DNA of 64,000 nucleotides from Sclerurus mexicanus (GCA_013396755.1 VWZF01004013.1:124001-188000), one strand, 5' to 3'; shown: positions 14,101 through 28,450, numbered from the stretch's first letter. The notes: a model not told the origin generated them from the letters alone. Numbers and translations: made by a program.

Positions 14101-15614
14101 GGATATAAATCACTAGCCAAAGTGTGTCTCCAATCATGTAATATGACCAGGGTGGCATCACTTCAGAGACCTCTGCAGCATGCTCTATGATGCTGCATAG
14201 GCGTAACTATCTGAGTGTTGTGCCATGATAGAAACATGGACAGCTACTTTGAATGTTGTAACAGACAGCAATATTGAGTTTATACCTACCTCCCTGCTCT
14301 TTCTTAGCAGCTTATATAAAACTTGTTTAACTTTTCATAGGGGTTGCTGACCTGTGGTCAGCATTTGTGTGATCGGGGTGAAGAAGAGCATGTCAACAGC
14401 CTTAAAGAGAAGTGCTTGGACTTATTCTGTGTAGAAATACTTATACCACACATATATAGGTTCATAATTAAGGTACTTATCTACTTTGTCTAAGTATAAA
14501 AAAATCAAAGAGATAGATTATTCATCCTTCTCTTTCAGACAAAAAACCTAATTCTCAAATTCTGAAAGATGTTATGAAGTGGTATCTCATTTCTTCTCAA
14601 TTAACTATGTAAGAATATAAGCCCTGTGATTAGTACCAAAAGTTAGATAATATAAACAGTGGTCTCAGCAACTTATAAATGAAAATTATATAAAAATTTC
14701 TTCCATGCTAGAACATTACAAATGAACACCTAATCCTTTTTCTTTAGCAGCAAAAAAGTTGGGAACTCACTACATGTTAGCTAGATAGTTAGCAGCAAGC
14801 ATAATCCTGGATAAGAGTTGAGTGTACTTTTAACACATTCTAAGACAAGCCTAAATTGAGGTAAGACTATTGGTAGCTTCTTTAGATTAAACTGCAAATT
14901 CTTTTATGAGAGGCTTGTGTAATTTTTCTTTATTTAACTTTTCTTAGATAAACATTTTTTTTTTCATTTTAGACACATACTTTCTTCTTAGTTATAAAAT
15001 TGTGGGGTAATGTTTGCTCATCATAATGTAGGCTGAGTCATCATGCCACTGGCAGACTAAAACGGAGTTATCACCTTTGACACAAACATGTAAATCCTGA
15101 TGTGAACTCTCAAGAGTGTGAATAAAAGATCTACAAATAATTTGTAATGTGTGCTGAATTTATGTTGTTCTAGTGAAACCTGTTCACTAGAATATTCATA
15201 GAACAGGAATGAAAAAAAGGACATAAGCACAGTGAAAGTGAATTTCTTTTAAACACCTAGTGTGGATTTTGCTTTGCTCAGCCAGTAGTAATTAAGCTCT
15301 GCCTCTCCCTTACCTCACTCCAACGCATGTTAGTCCAGTTGGCAGAATTTATGTTTAATTCAGTGCTGGACAATGAGAAATAAAACTTACTTCTGTCTCA
15401 TTAAATAGTAACTTTTTCTTTACATGTAGTGGACACAGGACTATATTCATCATATGCTGCTTTCAGCATATTTTTTTTCACATTCGCAACAGTTTACAAG
15501 TATTAGATACAGTCTTTAAACGCAGAATGCTTAAAACTAAAAACCAATATATTGACTCTTTCAGACTGAATTTAAACTTCAAGTGGGTATTTCCTTCCAT
15601 TTTTCTCTTTCAAG
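11118..15614. other. AT-rich noncoding stretch
   Basis: No gene is visible. It contains T-rich runs near 11915-11940, a short CA/TA run near 12924-12940, a 27-nt tandem duplication and A/C-rich simple sequence at about 13287-13330. An 80-codon frame at 11314-11556 follows a weak acceptor-like tract but has no recognisable content. Confidence 0.6.
13224..13284. repeat. 27-nt tandem duplication
   Basis: A 27-nt unit starting TTGTCTACTTTTTC occurs at 13224-13250 and again at 13251-13277 with one base difference, plus a partial third copy to 13284. As the unit is a multiple of three, it yields a repeated peptide in open frames on both strands. This is a by-product, not a sign of coding. Confidence 0.9.
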
Positions 15615-15667
15615 AGGAAAGCTTGTTGGAAATATTGGTCCAATGACAAGTCCTTGAGAGTAAGCCG
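15615..15667 (+). other. Exon-like segment with strong splice motifs
   Basis: A long pyrimidine tract (about 15590-15610) ending in CAAG is followed by 53 nt and then CCG/GTAAGT at 15668. The segment is open in the frame beginning at its first base, with a Trp/Lys/Ser-rich 17-residue peptide. It could be a real small exon of an unrecognised transcript, but chance is a fair alternative. Confidence 0.2.
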
Positions 15668-18085
15668 GTAAGTTATGATGACAAGAACCATTCTTAAGTG
15701 CTTTAGTGGTGGATCATCCAAGGGGAAAAAAGATAAGGCCCATAGTCTCTAGTGGGTATTCCAATTCACATCTGACCTACTGGATACTGGTAAATGTAGG
15801 TTATCATTGTTTAGAATGTTGGCCAAGCCCTCTCCAAACAATTGAGGTACTATTATTGGGATATGATATTATGAGTCAGAAATTATCCTATGAATACCTT
15901 CTCTTTGAAGCGGTGAAAGGTTTACCTCTTTTTGTGTTGCCTTTTTCATCTTTTCTTTTTAAGCAGTTTTTAAATGGATGACATACTTATTGCCCCAATG
16001 ATATTGCAATGAGAGAAGCCAGCTGAAAAATGTTGCAGAAAGATTGCAAAACTTCAGCTTGAAACATAATCTCAAACATTTAGACACTTAAATAAGTAAA
16101 GTAGCCAGCTGAATGTCAGCAACTTAAAGTCTTGACAGAAGAATAATGCAATGATCAGCTGAGGAGATGTGGGGCTATTAGTTACACAAATCTTTGCATT
16201 GTATCCCTTCCTACATCTGGCTAAATCAGAAGCCTCCTCCTTTATTTTCCTTCTACAATGCTATTTAACATTGATTTTGGCCCCTGTGCACAAGACGTGA
16301 AGGACCATTTCACCAAGACTGGGATGAAGTTAAAGGAAAGAGGAAAGATTTTGCTGTATGGCATAGTAGGGGGTTTTCTAAATACCTTGAAGGAGGATAC
16401 AGCAGTAGCATCTCCTGTAATGTTGTCTTCTAGACATTCTGATAGCATATTGACTATGCAAACTAGGCTTCTTCAAAAATTATAGCTCTTTTTAATCATC
16501 AGTCCCACCTGATAGAGCTGACATTAATATTGTAGATTTAGATTACAATATTGACAGCTCAGTAAATTTATCTTAAAACTATGCACAAAACTGAGTTCAC
16601 CCATGACTGCAGTGCAGATGTTGTGTCTGCAGTCTGTTTCAGAAGTACACACTGCTACTGACTGAACTACTAAAGAACTTTGATTGGTAGTAGTCTGTGA
16701 TGATGGTCTGTCACATTTGGTCTAGGAAGTCACTTACCCACAACCTAGTCACAGAAGAGTTAAATACAATAGGTTCTTTATGTTTCTAAATTATAAAATA
16801 AAATGTCAAAATACATCAAAGCCCATTAAAGTTGTCTGTTTCTGTTCAGTACCCAAAACATAGATCTCCGCAAACAATTAAAGGAAACTCCAGGAAGCCT
16901 GTGCACTGATCCCTTAAGCAAAGAAGTTTCAGGAAACAGAATCCAGCACAAAAACTATCCTGTGACCCTCTATCCCTTGAAATGATGCCACCACTGAATG
17001 CATGCCAAGTTCTTAGTGAAACTGGTGTGTAGGAGACTCAGTGTCCATTCAAAACATGTGAATTATGCAAGTTAACCTGGTTCTGGTTGGGCTTTTGTCC
17101 AGAAAGGATATCTGGTTTGATTCCCTAAGTCAGAACACAATAGACAAGAAAATAGTTCATGGAAAGTCAGAGTAACTGAGTGTCTTGATTTAAAATTCAC
17201 AGCTGTCTGGCTCTTTCTTTTATGCATGAACAGAAAGTCCTATGAGTGTGGATTCAAAGTTGTCAGGAGTATATTACCTTATCACTTCTTTAGTGGATGG
17301 CAATGTAGGATGTTTCTGGAAGAGTGAGGTGTTCTAGGTGGTGTTTTCCAAATATACTTTCCAGGCCAGTTAAAAACGTAAAATTAAAACACTTTGGTAA
17401 ACCCTGTTTTCTCATTAAAATCAAGAAATTTTAGCTGGCATTTTTGCCTGCAGCTAAAAACTTGAAGCTTTTGGGCATTTGATTTTAAATATTCTTATTA
17501 AAACTGTCTAAATTATATTCTGTAGGAAATTGTAGCATTTATCAAAACAGTTAACAAAGTTGATTACAAACTCAGTTTCATACACTGAGGTAGTTCTGTC
17601 AGATAATTTCAAATACACCAGATGGACTTTAACCCTCTAAAGAAACTGTATCTCTTCTTGCTAATTATGCAAACTGGACTGTATTGCCCAGAAGGCTATT
17701 GAGATGGGGAGTAACCTTCAAGTACGGATTCCTGAATAAGTTGTAGAATGAAACTGTTACGTATTAAAGCTATATGTATTTGAAATTTAAAAAGTATACA
17801 CCATCAGGAAGCAGGGGAAAAAAAAATGTAGAGTTTTGTTTGGGGTTTTTTTGGTTTTTTTTTTTTTTCTGTATTACTGTTGGGGAAAAAGATACTTCCA
17901 GCATATTCTTCTTCCTCACCTCTGACCTTCAAGATGTAAATTCTTTGTATAGCAGCTCTAAAGCCATCACTCTGACAGCTGACAGATTCTGAGCTGTAAG
18001 GGACTCCGTTTAGGGCTGTGCTGAGACATTCTCACTACATTCTGCTGTGCTATAGACTAGTGAATCCCTTTATTTTTCCATGCAG
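15668..18085. other. AT-rich noncoding stretch
   Basis: No gene is visible. There is a 75-codon plus-strand frame at 16258-16485 that starts with ATG, but it shows no domain, signal peptide or splice context. T-rich simple sequence occurs near 17840-17867. Confidence 0.55.
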
Positions 18086-18316
18086 CTCCTTCTTTCTGCT
18101 GGACCTGATTACTCTGCTAGGTTCTCACTTTGTCTGCACTGATTTAAATGCCACTCCTAAGCTCCCAGTACACACAGCAAATGTTTCTCTGGAAAAGGCT
18201 TTAAGTGCTGCAGAAATTCAATCTTTAGGCTGGCCTGGGTCAGGTGTCCATGTGACTGACTGTATTCTACAGGGGTCCAAGGAATGCTACTCTGTTTCAG
18301 GAATCAAAGCCTTAAG
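18086..18316 (+). other. Exon-like segment, 231 nt, open throughout
   Basis: The segment lies inside a 134-codon open frame (18018-18422). It is preceded by a T-rich tract ending in GCAG and followed by AAG/GTATGT, a good donor. Its length is exactly 77 codons, so it would be a symmetric exon. The peptide has a hydrophobic start and then a mixed Ser/Ala/Leu sequence that I do not recognise. Base composition is slightly less AT-rich than its flanks. Without a database or transcript match this remains a weak candidate. Confidence 0.22.
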
Positions 18317-20117
18317 GTATGTTTGTAAGAAAAAGAGAATATTTTTAACAGATAAATATGTGGAAATGCAACCCCACTATTCCAGTCAGCTGTGGTGTGG
18401 AGATATCTTAGGCATATATTAGAAGTTTGTGCTATGTATCCTGTACAGTAGTTACGAAAAACAGCTCCTGCTTTGAGCCTACTCGGACAAAAGCAGCCTG
18501 GAGAACACTGAGAACATGCAACACATGTTACATGTAGCACACTCCTACATCCAACACGTTGTTTCTGAACTGGAGTGCAGTACTATTATCTTCTGCCCTT
18601 CATGTCTTTTTTCTGAACTCCCCTGTTGCAGCTTTCATAAGAAATCAGTTAGTGAGTGGTAATCACTCTAAAAAAAATGCAGTGTATTAAATAATATTCA
18701 AACTAAATAACAGCTATACTTCTGTAGATACACTCCATTCTGAAACAAATAGATAAATTAAATAATGTACTCAAAATCTAGAAAGCATATTTTTTTATAT
18801 TGTTCCTTTGTGTACTCATTTTTCTTTTTGCATGAATAAATGACTAAAATAAATATATTTTGTGTGTCTCTGTGTGTATAGACATATATATTTGCTGTGT
18901 ACTAGATGCTATAAAATCCTGCTTCTCCTTGGAGAGAGAGTTGAATGCATGGCAAGTGTGCAGAGGCTGGCAGTGCTTTATGGAACTTGGAAAATGTTAG
19001 ATGTAATAACAGTGGATGTGCCAACATCCAAATGTCAACATCCAAAGTTTTCTGGCCAGACATTTAATCTTTTATAACCTGGAGATACTCATTACTCTTT
19101 CAAAAGACCCCCCAATGACTATTAACAGATGTGTTTTGTTTATACATATTTATGTACCTAGTGTTATAGACATGAATGACATTATTTGTAAATAAATCAA
19201 CAGTGCAAAGAAGTTATATTAAATATTGAAAAAGAGAGAGAAATTATGGCAAAAATATCTCTTACATGAAATGATCATCCTATGCAATAAAATACCTCTT
19301 ACAGTTGTTTGTATTCATATCATAGCTGCATTCCCTCTTCCACAATAGTCTGTGACATCATTGTCTTTTTATGGACACTGATTCTGAGCTGAAGTTTGTC
19401 ATCCTGTCAACAGCAAGTGTGACCATTTGTAGGGCAAGGACATGTCAGGACACGTGGGACACATTTGTATATACAGCCTTTTCCTGCCGTCTGTCTGCCT
19501 GCAGCCTAAACTCAATCCCACCCACATTCCTCTTAAAGACCACAGTGGGAGAAGGACAAGAGAAAGGAGGGGAAGGACATGGGGGTGGAGATAAGAGGAA
19601 AAGTGTTGACAAGATATTATAATGACTGGAATGTATAAATTGGAGGTGGGGGACAGGAAAAATTGCTTAAGAGGAGTTAAGACATGATTTATACCACAAT
19701 CCTGACTTTGCTTGTGATTCTAGGTTATTTCATATTTTATAATTAAAGTATTATAAACTATTATCTATTCTTTATATTTATGCTTCTATCTCTTTGTATA
19801 TACACACATGTATACATCTACATTTACATAGACAAGAAAAGAGTTAAAACTGTGTTTCCAGCATAGGCCACGTATATTCTTTCTCAGTACTTATGTTGCT
19901 ATGAATTGTGTTCAGGTGCTTGGGAAAAGTATGGATAGTGATTGCCGTTCCTTGTTTTGGAATAATTTGTACATATGCACTGTACATTCACTCCTTGTTC
20001 ATATGAAAAAGGTGTAACATAATATTTGACCTTCAGTTTTTGTGAACTCTCAGAAGCTTAGACTGATACCTCTTTAAAAGTATCCGCAATGGCACTGTCC
20101 CTTCAAAACTACTCAGT

Positions 20118-20180
20118 GCAATACCAGTTTCAGGATTCGCAATACCAGTTTCAGGATTCACTATACCAATTCAGCATTAC
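20118..20180. repeat. 21-nt tandem repeat, two exact copies plus a decayed third
   Basis: A 21-nt unit, GCAATACCAGTTTCAGGATT plus C, occurs at 20118-20138 and 20139-20159 without mismatch. The following 21 nt (20160-20180) keep only part of the pattern. Confidence 0.85.
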
Positions 20181-23100
20181 TAATTCATTCAGATTAATGG
20201 TCTTCCTGTAAGTTCCTCCATTCAAAACTGACCCTTGGACATGTGAATTCCAGTACCACTAATGCAAGGAAAAAATGTGCTGTATGCTAGAGTGGGATAT
20301 CACAAATCAGTCTATGTCAATCTACCCTGGTAGTAAAGAGTTCAGAAAAGGAAACAAAGACGTTGCATATGAATGTGACAAAATTTGTTATAAATAATGT
20401 AGTGATGTTTAGAAATGGAGAACATAAGAGCAAAATGTGCAGTAATTCTTTTTATTTATGAATAAGCAACTCATGTAACATCTACACCCTGTGGAGTAAC
20501 TGTAGGTGCCTAATTGACTGCCTGTAAGCAAACCATTACAACTCTATTACTCTGTCAGCTGCGGGGAGGACACAGTGGGAAAAAAAACAACTTGTAAGTA
20601 AAGTTTTCACACCCCTGCCTCGTGGTGAACTCCTCAGCTGCTTTTCACATTCGAAATCCCAAATGTGTCTCTTCTCACAAACTCCCTATCTGTGTAGTGC
20701 TGTAATACACAGCATGCTCTGCTATGGCAATTGTGCCAGATAATTAGAAACAAATTTAGCCCTGATTTAAGCATGCACACAGTTTCCAACAAAGCCACTG
20801 CCTTTATTAAGAAAAATGTCACAGTAAGAAAGAAGTTCTGTGACACTTATAGAACTGTGAATGTGTCATCATACAGCATCAACAGATCTCCAGCTCTGAA
20901 GTAGCTTAAGACTGAGAACTGCAACAGAAGGTGGAAAAAACTGGAAAGCAATAGGGTGGGAGTGATTAAATGTATTATTTTAAAGGTATATTTCGCTTGA
21001 CAGTGAATAATATCTTTTTTTTAAAGAAATATGATATCGAGAACATAGATAAAATCTTTTTAGAAGAGTCACTGTATTTATTGACATCAAACTTTATATA
21101 ACTTCCTTCAGTTTCCTCAGCTTAGCTACTGTTTGAGAGTTTCAAGCTACAGAAAATGATAACACGTAGTACAAAAGAAAAAAAATACAACTCACTCCTA
21201 TCTTCTAATCTGCTGGGTATCTAAAAATATCTCTAAACCAGACTCAATATAAAGACTTCTGATAATCTGTGCAGAAAGAGCAGTGCTCTGTGAGGAATGT
21301 CCCCCTGTGACCCATACAGTATTTCAGAGACTCAGAGGATCACAGTGGAGATGCTGAGGAAATGCAGTGACAGCTACCTTTTCTAAAAACTTTTTGAAAC
21401 TTCCTTGTTCTGTTTGGATAAGATATACCAAGAGAGGGGCCAGTTGGAATTCAAAAATGCAAAACTAAAAGTGAGTATGAAGATGTATTTATACATATGC
21501 ATACAAATTTCTCTCTATATATATATAATTTCTTAACAGTTAAACACTGTCCTAAAAACTCCAGTAAAATTTGGAACTGGCTTCACTTCAAGTTTGAGGA
21601 AGTTTAAATAAGTTCTTGTGTCATCAAAAAGAGTCCATCTACGCTACCCTCTCTGTGGATTAACTGATTATTGCCCATAACCCACAAATTTGACCAGATA
21701 TTGTTAGATGTGCATAAACAAACCACACCTTAAACGGGCTCAGGGTTGAACTTTGTGCTTATGATGTATCATGTCTTGTTAAAAACAACAAACAAAAAAG
21801 GAGGACAGATCTGATAGTCAGCAGCCTTTTATTGTCCTCATGCTTCTTCATAGTTACTATTCAGCACCCTTATGATGGAGGCAGAAAATCACAAGTAATT
21901 ACTCCTTGTGGGAATTCATTAAACTGGGATAAGTCAATTGCTTGCAATCACATATTCTTTTCCTTATTTATCACAGAAGCTGCTGTATTCTGTCTGCTGG
22001 ACACCAGGCCTATGAGCCAAGGGATCAGCTGAGAGGATTGAGGTCTTTGAGATGTGAACACATGAGAGTTCTACAGGACAAACAACTCAAGGTACTCTAA
22101 TTGCACTTCAGCCTAGTCTTCAAAAGTATACAAAAATAAAATCAAAGAAAAAAAAGAAAAAATTGGCTGAAACTTTTTGTGTTGAATGAGTATGTTAATT
22201 TTTTTGAGATGCAATTAAACTGAGGAAACCTGGCAGTGGAGGGAATTAATCTTTTCCTTTCATGCTAAAGTGGTTTACATGTGTGGTATGTCTGCATTTC
22301 TTTTACTACTCCAGTAGCCATCTTGTCAACCTTAAGGATTTACCCCTTGTACCTACAGTCTTTTAAAGAGTTATGAAGATATTCATAAGGGTCTCTGAGT
22401 ATGTAAGATAATTCTTAAGCCATGGGGAAAGCCAGAAGTGTCCCTACATTTTTTCCATACACCATTTTCTTTCTTACAGTCTTCCTTCTTGTCAATATAT
22501 TTTTGTGAGATAGAACAACAGAATTCTGCCATTTATCTGCTTAGACAGTGACAACCATTACAGAATGATATACAACATCTGAAAGACAAAGCAAACAACA
22601 AAAAAACAAACCTCAAACAAAACAAAGAAACCCACAAGTTATACAGAAACATCTCAAAATTAAAAAGACAGAACTGTTGGAGGTCAAGGTCTAAACAATT
22701 ATGGTGGGGTTTTGCCCATGTTATTTTGGGTAAAATCTAAGCTTGCTTAAAATTTTTGTCATGTTCCAGAACACAGAGTAAAAATAATTTTCTCAGATCA
22801 GGCTTTTTCTTGTTTCTTTGTTACACCATATTTTTACACAAAAAAGCTCGAAAAGTAAAATTACCAAAACTCTTATGTGGAGGCAAAACCTAAGCAATCC
22901 AATGAGAGATCCAAAACAGCACTTAGGCACCTATCATACACTTAATTTAAACATATCCAGAAGGGTGACCTAAAAAACTCCATTTACTCACATCTGAGAG
23001 TCTATAGGCATCTAAGTTTTCTAACTTGGTGTGCCTCTGCACACATCAAAATATGTCACCTTCTCAGCTGAATGAAATGCACATCCTCCCCACTCAGTCC

Positions 23101-26100
23101 ATCTGGGATGCAGTACAGTGTGTCCTTGTGCTAAGTTTGCCCAGTGGCCCGGTGCAGTGGGTGTGCTCCAAGCTCACTTCACGCATAATGACAGCATCCA
23201 CGGCAGCACATGGCATAGCTCCCACTTTCATTCAAAAATAGGTCAGGAGAAGGCGGCAAGTACTTTCCTAGCAAGGTTGTTATGCAAAATGTGTTTAGTA
23301 ATATCACCTCCTCCTCCTCCCTCTGCTTGCTGGCTATCTTCTGAAAAAGAAGCAGGAGAGAGTTGTCAGCTGACACTTCATATGACTTACATATAGAAGA
23401 GCAGCCAAGGATTTTGGTTGCAAATTCTACTTCCATAGAACCTAATTTGGACCATGGATAACTGCCTAAATTCAGAAGAAAGACAAAATTTTAGATGCTT
23501 CCTTCTCTGACATTTTCAAAAGTGTAGATTAGACATCCACCATCAAATATATTGGCTGATATGAATTATGTTTAAGGGCTGTACTGGAAAGTTTAGATGT
23601 TCCACGCTAAGCCATTAATTTCACTGCTCAGACTTGCATCAAATTTTGAGACACTGAGTCAGTGAGCAGTTCTCCAAACACTTTTTTTTTAAGATTTGGA
23701 CCTTTAACCAGTTTTTTTAAAGTTCTAGCTAAAGCATGTTGAACCCTGCACTATGGATCTATGTGTGCCCAATGCTTTCCTCTTCTGAATACCTCATTGA
23801 AGGAAGTTAGATCCTAGTGTTGTCAAATGGGCAGAAAATAATTTGAAAAATTACGAAACTGAATTTCCACAATTATTTCAAAGAACTCCTGATCAGTGTC
23901 AGAAATTAAATGACATTGATATCCACAGAAAAAGTTCTATTTAGCAGATGAAATGTAAATATAAAAGATCAGTCCTCTTCTACTCTAAGCTCCTCCTCTA
24001 TCAGCTTCATTAGGAACAGAAAAGTCAAAGCTGTAGAGATAGCTTATTTTGTTAATTTCATTCACAAACATTACAAGTCTGACATCTCTGAGAAGGATTT
24101 CTCTTTCACAGAACAACCAGCAAATGAAGCAAGGATGCAGTGACAAGGTGAACCAACAGTATTCATTTTTATTTATAGAGACAGTTCAGAAGGAAGTAGT
24201 TACATATAACAAGAAAAAACTAAATCTATGGTTAATATAATTTTCCTGATATTTTAGTCAATGTCTGCTTTCTCTCACTTCCTTAGGCTTCCTACAGGCT
24301 TGTACTCCTCTTGCAGTTGTTATTATAGTCTAAGGTGGACAGTCACAGTCCAAATCTGAACTCTTTTGAGTACTGTTTTTGAATTCAAGCAGTTACAACA
24401 TTGTGAAAGGCTGGGAATGGGATGAATTAATTTAATTTCAACCATGAAATTTATTTTCTTCCATCTGTTCTCTCTGAATTATCTGTCAATAAGTACCACA
24501 GCCAGGATTACTGGGTTATGAAGACACAGGTTCTAGTCTATGCTACTTATCCTACATAGCTTCTTTTCAAAGATGTGCTATTTTACCATTTTAAGTCCTC
24601 TTCATAAATGAAATATTCACACTTTCTGAATTAAAGCTCTTGATAAAGACAAGTTCACAGCACCTGTAGGTCAGTTTTGTTGCCTTGTGTTAAGGGTTCT
24701 GGAACAGAGAGGTGGGATAACTAGCTATATGGTCACCGAGTGAGTTAGAAATTAAATCCAGCACAAAATTTCCTGCTATGACCATCAGACTGTTTCTTTC
24801 CCTAAAAACACTGAGCAGGGCTCCCTGGAGCCTTTATTTTGAGGTATTAGTGTGGGTACATGCATATCATCTAAGTGCTGATAAACGAGGCCAGGTATAT
24901 TTTAATAACCTTTAATGTGGAAGGTATTTGTGTACCACTCTTACACACAGTCAGTCATTGTGTATCTTGGCAAAGCAAGATCCATTTCTGAGGAAAGAGA
25001 ACTATTTCTATCCTTAATAAGTCATTCCAAGTTTCCTGTGATGTTATAAATAATCGGGCAAGCAGCCGGTTTTATTCTCCCTAATTTGATATGGCAGACT
25101 TGGAGAGCAGAAAAGTTCAGTCTCAACATAAGCTCTAGAGTTGGACTTTGACCAAGATTTCCCCCTTCCCTCTCATAATGAGATAAACTTTATCATAAAG
25201 CATGCTTACCAAGGCAGCTAAGACAGGGCTCAGGCTTCACATCTATTTCCTAGGAGCCCCCTGCTCAAAGTCAGTCCTGCATGCTGCATGCATGAGGTCA
25301 CAGACTGCTGGGTTTGCTTTGGGGAGCTGGCAGCTAGGCTGACAGTCTTAGCTAATACACTTGTCATTTGGGAAAATAAAAAAGTGCTTGCAAAACACAG
25401 CTTAAATTAGATTGTGAGTAATTGGAAAAGGAAATATAAAGTCACACTGTTTTATATGCATGTCGGGAAGGCAGTGAGGTGATGCATTGAGTACCTGGGT
25501 TATTGGCAAAGGTCAAGCACTCTCATGACGGACTGAGATCTTTTAAAACTTTGAGAACATACAACAATCTTCACAGAACTTTCAAGAGCTGCACAATGCA
25601 GACACATGAGAATGTTGCAGAGCTTATTTTTATGTGTGAAAGACGGTCAATTGAAAGAGCACATTCCTTCATAATTATAAGAGCAACAAGAGGAACTTTT
25701 GATTATATTATAACTTGAGAAAAGATTTTTTTAAATTTGCCTTTGCAAATGATGTTTGGCAACATTTTGGGAAAGTCATTCAAGTTGTTTCTAATTGTCA
25801 TTCAGTTGTAAAAGAAGTTAAATAAATATCTCTGTACCTGCATCTTGGAAAGTCAGGAAAATTAATTAGATAATGTTATTGAAATCACTTATAGGCACTC
25901 TATAATACTACTGCAGGCCAAAGCACTATATTGATGTTCATTACTTTCAAATATGAGGGAAAGAGAGTTTTTTTGTTTTTCAAATGCTTCAGGTCATATT
26001 TACAGATCAGCTTCATTTCCAGAATGCAACCCAGATGTACCGTTACAGATTTTAAAATAAAATTATAGCTTTAAGGTAAAACATGATAATAGGAAAATTA

Positions 26101-28406
26101 ACTTGTTCTGATGAGCCATAACATAAAGTAATTTCCCTTTTAAAACAAAACTAAAACCTTACTTTGCTCCCTTAACCCAGATGGTATTCTTTCAGAAGAG
26201 GTAACGTATCCAACTTGAATCTTTTATGCTTCCTAAAACACTCTGCATTCTTAAAAAAAATACTACATGGGAATTAACGATATTTTCCTAAAGAGGCCTA
26301 CTTTCAATTTTAAATCCTCTATTAGAAAATTAAGGAACTGATAGCTGAGTTATACTTCTCTATCATTTATTTGACTTCTTGAGAAAGAGTGCCCAAGTAT
26401 CTCTTCTGATCTATTTTCTCTGTCCTATCTCTGTCTTTCTATTCATCACTCTCTCAAAGACTGAAAAGGTCTTCCTGGATAGTGACGTAATGTTCTCAGG
26501 TAGTATGGATGTTGGAAAGATGCACAGAGACTGAACAGTTTGTTTGGATAGTGAGGCAATGCTGTTGCCCTTTTGCCAATTGAAGCAGAACAGTTTCTGC
26601 TTCTGCAGCAGCAAATCTGAGCAACACAACCTGGCTGCTTTCTGGAGTCTGTAGACCTGAATCTGATCTCAACAAAGGTTGCTTCACACCACTCAGGTGG
26701 TGGAAATGAGTCTTAAAGTGAATATAAATCATATTTATACCTACTACAAGGCCACAAAGCCTCTTTATATGGCTCAGTGGAAAGCTGCCTTGGTGTAAAT
26801 GCACTATAGCCCCTCATACTTTTAATTTGGCATAAAAAAGGGGAAAAAAAAAGAAATAAAACCCTTTCAGTGTCCCAAGTTAAGATTGGATAACAGCCAT
26901 ACTGTAACATAAACTAGGATTTCAAAAGTGTCTCAGGAAACAGGACTCCAACTTCCATTCACTTTCAAACGGACTGACTCACTTCCTGAGACCTGTTTGA
27001 AACCCTCTCCAGAATGATTATTCTGTCTACGTACAACTAGATTCTTTTCTAATGACTGACTAGAGTCTGGCAGACTACAACAAAGAGTCTGATTTGGGTC
27101 AAGCAATAGAGCTCTTTGTTATCAGCATTGGAAGTCTTACCTAGCAGTACAGGTGTTCAAGTTATAGCTGACAAAGGTATTGTTGTTGCCTATAGCTTCA
27201 CTGTAGTGCCACCACAGAGAAGCTAATCAGGATAAGCTTTGGCCTGTGCTTGAACATTTGCATGGCAGGTTCCCAAACAAAACACCAAGTCTTCATCATT
27301 TTGTAGGTCTCACTACTCCCTTTGAATCAGCAGCAAACCATTGCCCTAGAATTTCAAAACCAGCCTGCAGCAGATTTACTCCGTGACCAACCAGTGTCTG
27401 CAGGGTCAAGGGATCCACACCTACCACTGTTTGTTTTCCTGAAATGCCAGTGGCACTCACAAAAGTTAGATCCCATTCTGTTAAAGTCCATGCTTTCATT
27501 CTGAGTAAACAGGCTGAGGAGTTAGATGGAGACAACTCAAAAAAGAAAATTACAACAAATATTTAGAGTTGGAGTAGCTTGTATGGTAGTTAAGAAATTA
27601 ATACAACATCAGCTAATGTAACTTCAGGAAGCTTTCTAGCTTCCCTCTACAGTTAGTGCAGAGAGACAAGTATTTGCAGAAGATGCTCCTTCTTTTCCCT
27701 GATATTATAGAAACAGAAAGGATTACTCATCCCTGGGAGTTAAATTTTTCTGTCCATTGACAAAAGAAGTATCTTTAACAAGGAATTTATGTTAGACAAC
27801 TCCATTCTCTGGCCTTAGAGCTTTAATCACACTATCATCAAATTTATACATAATCTTAACATAAATTATTTGTTTACTAGCTGATATTATGTTGTATACC
27901 TTTTAGAATCTTATTGATTCATGATACAGCAAATACATTGTGAAATTTATATAGAGATTCAGACACATATACATACATGCATATGCATACGTACTGTATA
28001 TTCAATCAATATCTGAAACTGTCACCAATGTAAAAGAGCCAAAAGTCCCTTCTGTAAGAAAAGCAGAAAGCCAAAATTACTGATGTTGGATTTTACTGAT
28101 ATTATTAGCAAGCAAGTCCTCAAACCATTGTTGTTTGTTCTGTGGATGCAAAAATCCCAGTACTCTGAGATTCTAAGTATTTTCTAGTTTATGATGTGAG
28201 AAGCAAGGTCACCAAATGCACTGGATTTCTTACCCCTCAGTAAGTAATATTAAACAACATCTCTAGTCTTAGCCCCCACAGGGCTTTTGCAGTAATAAAT
28301 GTTTCATGTGGCCAGACCGATTTGGAACATCTAAACAGCAATTCATCCACCTGACTTTTAATCACTGTTTTGAAACCAGCCCATGATGATACTAAACTTC
28401 AGATGA

Positions 28407-28450
28407 TTTCCACACTTATTGTATACTGTTTCCACACTTATTGTATACTG
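28407..28450. repeat. 22-nt tandem duplication
   Basis: A 22-nt unit starting TTTCCACACTTATTG is perfectly duplicated at 28407-28428 and 28429-28450. Confidence 0.9.

Noticed and set aside
16258..16485. ATG-led 75-codon frame
   Set aside because: It has no domain, no splice context and no supporting neighbours, and its length is within chance expectation.
22905..23035. Strings such as TTAGGCACCTAT, reminiscent of ancient amniote repeats
   Set aside because: The match is too short and diverged to assign to any family by eye.
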